Made by a program: the position numbers and the translations under genes
Notes under the pieces: model-generated
Seen by the model: only the letters and a program-made list of their open reading frames with translations
Databases searched by the model: none
What the model was told of the DNA's origin: nothing
Part shown: piece after piece, positions 60,968-64,000 of the stretch
How positions within the stretch are numbered: the first letter of the stretch is position 1
Layout of the letters: the number at the start of each line of letters is the position of its first letter
DNA from: Paguma larvata
Lineage: Eukaryota; Chordata; Mammalia; Carnivora; Viverridae
Reading direction: 5' to 3'
Assembly: GCA_030068075.1 (NCBI GenBank)
Contig: CM057826.1
Coordinates: forward strand, 48,948,558 to 49,012,557
Length of the DNA stretch: 64,000 bases

Positions 60968-61192
60968 TTATTTATTTATTTTTTAATTTTTTTAATGTTT
61001 ATTTTTAAGACAGAGAGAGACAGAGCATGAGTGGGGGAGGGGCAGAGAGAGAGGGAGACACAGAATCCGAAGCAGGCTCCAGGCTCTGAGCCGTCAGCAC
61101 AGAGCCCAACGCGGGGCTCGAACTCACAGACCACGAGATCATGACCTGAGCCGAAGTTGGACGCTCAACCGACTGAGACGCCCAGGCGCCCC
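60968..61192 (-). mobile_element. CAN SINE, right arm of inverted pair
   Basis: Inserted in the tail of the left copy, with aaataaacattt repeated at 60951-60962 and 61205-61216. Ends 'cgcccaggcgcccc' followed by a 12-T run. Confidence 0.93.
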
Positions 61193-61389
61193 TTTTTTTT
61201 TTTTAAATAAACATTTAAAAAAAATTTTTTTAAATGAAGTAGGAAGAAGATAGGCATAAGAGGGAGAAGATGGAGTGGGGAGAATAAAACTGCCCAGGGT
61301 TAGATTGGCTTTTCTAGGATTTTCACCCTTGGCCACATATGTTGTTGGTGTGTTGAGGTCTTAGAAATCACTGTGTTGAACCAAGGCAG

Positions 61390-61560
61390 CTTAGTAGTGA
61401 AATACATAGGCTCTGGGCCCAAAACTAGCTCCATCCCTTACCTCCTGTGTGATCTGGAGTCAACTTCTGAGCCTCAGTTTTTCTATGTGTGAAATAGGAT
61501 AATAATAATACAAGGTACTCTACAAAGTTATCCTATGATTAAATGAGATCAGTCAGCATG
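61390..61560 (+). mobile_element. MIR
   Basis: 'tcaacttctgagcctcagtt' and 'gtgaaataggataataataa'. Confidence 0.78.
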
Positions 61561-62250
61561 GTGTGCTGTTGAAATACATTTCTAGGCCCAACACGAAGCC
61601 ATTCCTGCCTGGGAGGGCCACGTCAGCAAACCGAAATTTAGGTTACTTTTGTGTGCCTGTAAATGGTCTGCCGGACCAGAAAAGTAGTATTTCTAGGCAG
61701 TCAATCCCCAAAGGGCAAACTAACTCTAGGCTCTACACTCATTCCCTTGTTCCTTATTCATTTTCTATTTTTCTCTTCCTTGTTCCTTATTCTTTACCCT
61801 AGAAACGCTTCCTGCCTCTTGTCCCATTTTGCTGTTCTCTGGACCCTCAGGAACCAAGAGTGCCTGCTTCATGAAGTGTTAAATACATTTGTTTGTATCA
61901 CCTAAATTGTCTCCTTTAATCATCTTAAGCAGTGATCAGCAGAGGGGAGCAGCTGAATAATTTTTAGTTACATTTTCATACAAATGAAATGTTGAGTTGA
62001 AGCGTAGAGACTGCCGATTAGTGTCAGAGCCTAGGCTGGAACCCACTGCTCTTGGTTTATGTTCTTTTCACTATCTGTGGTGGCTGCCAGTTCTTGTCCC
62101 CAAGGGCCTTATCCCTAAGAGGGGAGCCTGTATATGTAAAAAATAAATCTCCAGAACCTACAGGATGACAACTGAGGCTTAGCATGTACAGTATCTTGTG
62201 ATTATAGGCTCTTCATAAAGAACATCCTACTCAGACCAAATATAGTTAGT
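61561..62250. other. intergenic unique sequence
   Basis: Nothing recognised. Confidence 0.4.
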
Positions 62251-62254
62251 CAAG

Positions 62255-62410
62255 TGCTTTCTCATGTCTACCAAGACACTGGTCGAATCCTTTAAATGAA
62301 TTATGTCATTTAATCTTTAAAGCAACCCTAAGATAGGAGCTGTCATGACTCCCATTTTATAGATGTAGAAACTAAGGCCATAAGAAGTTGAACTAGTTGA
62401 AGGCCATGTT
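62255..62410 (-). mobile_element. MIR
   Basis: 'tcatttaatctttaaagcaa', 'cattttatagatgtagaaac'. Confidence 0.75.
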
Positions 62411-62424
62411 AAGAAAGTTCTAAG

Positions 62425-62545
62425 CAGCCTGGCTCAGTCAGTAGAGCACGGGACTCTTGGTCTCAGGGTCATGAGTTCAAGCCCCACATTGGGCATGGAA
62501 CCACTTAAAAACAAAAACAAAAACAAAACAAAAAAAGAAAAGAAA
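62425..62545 (+). mobile_element. CAN SINE, short older type, 5'-truncated
   Basis: 'cctggctcagtcagtagagc' to an (AAAAC)n tail at 62508-62535. Confidence 0.85.
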
Positions 62546-62734
62546 TTTCAAAGCAGAGCTATGCAGTATTCCCCTCCTTGCCCTACCATGAATTGAAGTT
62601 TCACTATTAAAGAGTCCTGCCTAGGATCATAGGTTCAACTCCTACAAAAATATAAGACTATAAAAAGGCTTGCCAGCTACACACATTCAGAATTCATGAA
62701 TCTGTTTCCAGTAGAATGTGAGTTGAAAGGAATA

Positions 62735-63150
62735 TTTGCAATAATAATAGCTAATACTGTGTCAACTATTGTTGTAAGTTCAGTTATCCTTTAAAATAAA
62801 ATGAAGTAGGGGCGCCTGGGTGGCTCAGTTGGTTAAGTGTCCAACTTCAGCTCAGGTCATGATCTCACGGTGTGTGAGTTCGAGCCCCTCATTGGGCTCT
62901 GTGCTGACAGCTCAGAGCCTGGAGCCTACTTCAAATTCTGTGTCTCCCCCTCTCTCTGCCCCTCCCCTGCTCATGCTCTATCTCTCTCTGTCTCTCAATA
63001 ATAAATAAAGATGCTTAAAAAAATTAAGAAATAAAATAAAATAAAATAAGATGGAGTAGGTGCCATTATTACTTTTGTCTTACAGATGTAGAAACAGAGG
63101 CAGAGAGAGGTTAGGTGAGTGGCCACTGAAATGTTGTAGCCGATGGCTAA
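62735..63150 (-). mobile_element. MIR split by a SINE
   Basis: Left 62735-62795 ('aataatagctaatactgtg') and right 63050-63150 ('cttacagatgtagaaacaga'). Confidence 0.7.
62808..63046 (+). mobile_element. CAN SINE
   Basis: Near-consensus. Flanks aaaatgaagtagg and agatggagtagg are the probable duplication, and the tail contains (AAAAT)n. Confidence 0.94.
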
Positions 63151-64000
63151 TAAATGGCGTGGAGAGCCGACCCCAGGCCACAGGCCGTCCTGTGCTCCTC
63201 ACTTCACACTGTCTTGCCTCTTGGCCAACTACCTGCTTACTTGCTCAATAACCTATTTGTAGGCTCAGATGAGTCTTTGGGCATCTGAAAAAAAGGCATA
63301 AATACTTTCCTGAGACACGTAACTCTTTGTGATTTTAGGAGGTTCCCCAAACCTCTGATACCTTTCAGAGAACCTCCAAAAAAGTAACCTCAGCTCAGCC
63401 TAAATGCTCTACCTCTCACCTCCCTACAGCATCCCCATCAATGGCCTTCAGTCTTGTTTGACCACCTCCAGAAGTAAGAACTTTCTACCTCCCCAGGCAG
63501 CTCATTCCTCAAAGAGCAAGATGGAATAAAAACTTCTTCCCTCTGGTGAGATGATGTCTGTCTCCCAGAGACCACTGCACAGAGCCTAGCACCTCAGAGA
63601 ACAAGGCAGCTTTCAGCTCCCAGACAGCCTCTTCATGACAGCCTTCAGTCTATCCCACCCAACCCCTCCTTCCTGAAAGGCTTCTGATAGCAGGGAGCCC
63701 CAGACCTGTCATCTGGCTGCCAGTTTCCTCTGCAAAGACTCCCTCTTTAAGCCAGAAACACAGAGACAAGCATGATGCTTCCTCAGAAAGCGTGTCCTCA
63801 TCCCTCCTGAGAGGGCAGGTATGGATGGAGGAAACTGAAAGCCACCTATGGTCCCCTCCCCATCCAAGAAGTACAGGTGCAGACACCTTTCTACCTGCTG
63901 GGTATGCATTGTTGGCCAAGAGAGGGACTAGACTATACATTTCTGGGCCCAGAGTAGTCTTTCTGCAAAATTAGGGTATTGTTTAGATTGGGGTTGCAAT
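63151..64000. other. intergenic unique sequence
   Basis: Short frames at 63650-63974 on both strands lack homology. Nothing recognised. Confidence 0.4.

Overview
This is nuclear DNA from a carnivore, most likely a cat-family species. The evidence is about 45 copies of the tRNA-Lys-derived CAN SINE. Most carry the felid-type body (head GGGCGCCTGGGTGGCTCAGT, then a stretch ending in 'gagcctggagcctgcttc', a CT-rich zone and an AAAAATAAATAAAC tail). Carnivore-type L1 3' ends and older mammalian repeats (MIR, L2, Tigger1, a MaLR-type LTR) are also present. No prokaryotic, viral or CRISPR-like content was seen.

The window holds one protein-coding gene, PWWP2A, on the minus strand. Exon 1 (27364-27947) lies in a CpG island. 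An 18-kb intron (9289-27363) separates it from exon 2 (7605-9288), which carries the rest of the protein. The joined reading frame is 755 codons, the length I recall for the human protein, and has no frameshift or internal stop. A 3' UTR of about 1 kb ends at a clear poly(A) site near 6590. Five CCAAT boxes lie within 223 bp just upstream of the start codon. PWWP2A is a nuclear chromatin reader (H2A.Z nucleosomes, H3K36me3, MTA1/HDAC complex).

Layout: 1-6.6 kb is sequence downstream of PWWP2A, with SINEs and a Tigger1 copy. 6.6-28.3 kb is the PWWP2A gene. In its intron, SINEs crowd 12.0-20.8 kb and are absent from about 20.8 kb through the promoter. 28.3-64 kb is intergenic. It holds MIRs, a solo MaLR LTR (30.9 kb), a (TG/CG)n Z-DNA-type tract (37.2 kb), a polypyrimidine tract (43.4 kb), several L1 fragments (45.6-47.0, 50.2-51.6, 51.9-53.5, 57.2-58.9 kb), an HNRNPA1 processed pseudogene broken by four later insertions (47.0-49.6 kb), and an inverted SINE pair (60.7-61.2 kb).

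I found no evidence for a previously undescribed multi-gene system. The observations most worth checking are an in-frame 150-nt exon-like segment in the PWWP2A intron with a perfect donor, the CCAAT cluster with a weak exon-1 donor, the insertion history of the HNRNPA1 pseudogene, and the SINE architectures (head-to-tail array, inverted pair, exact target-site duplications).
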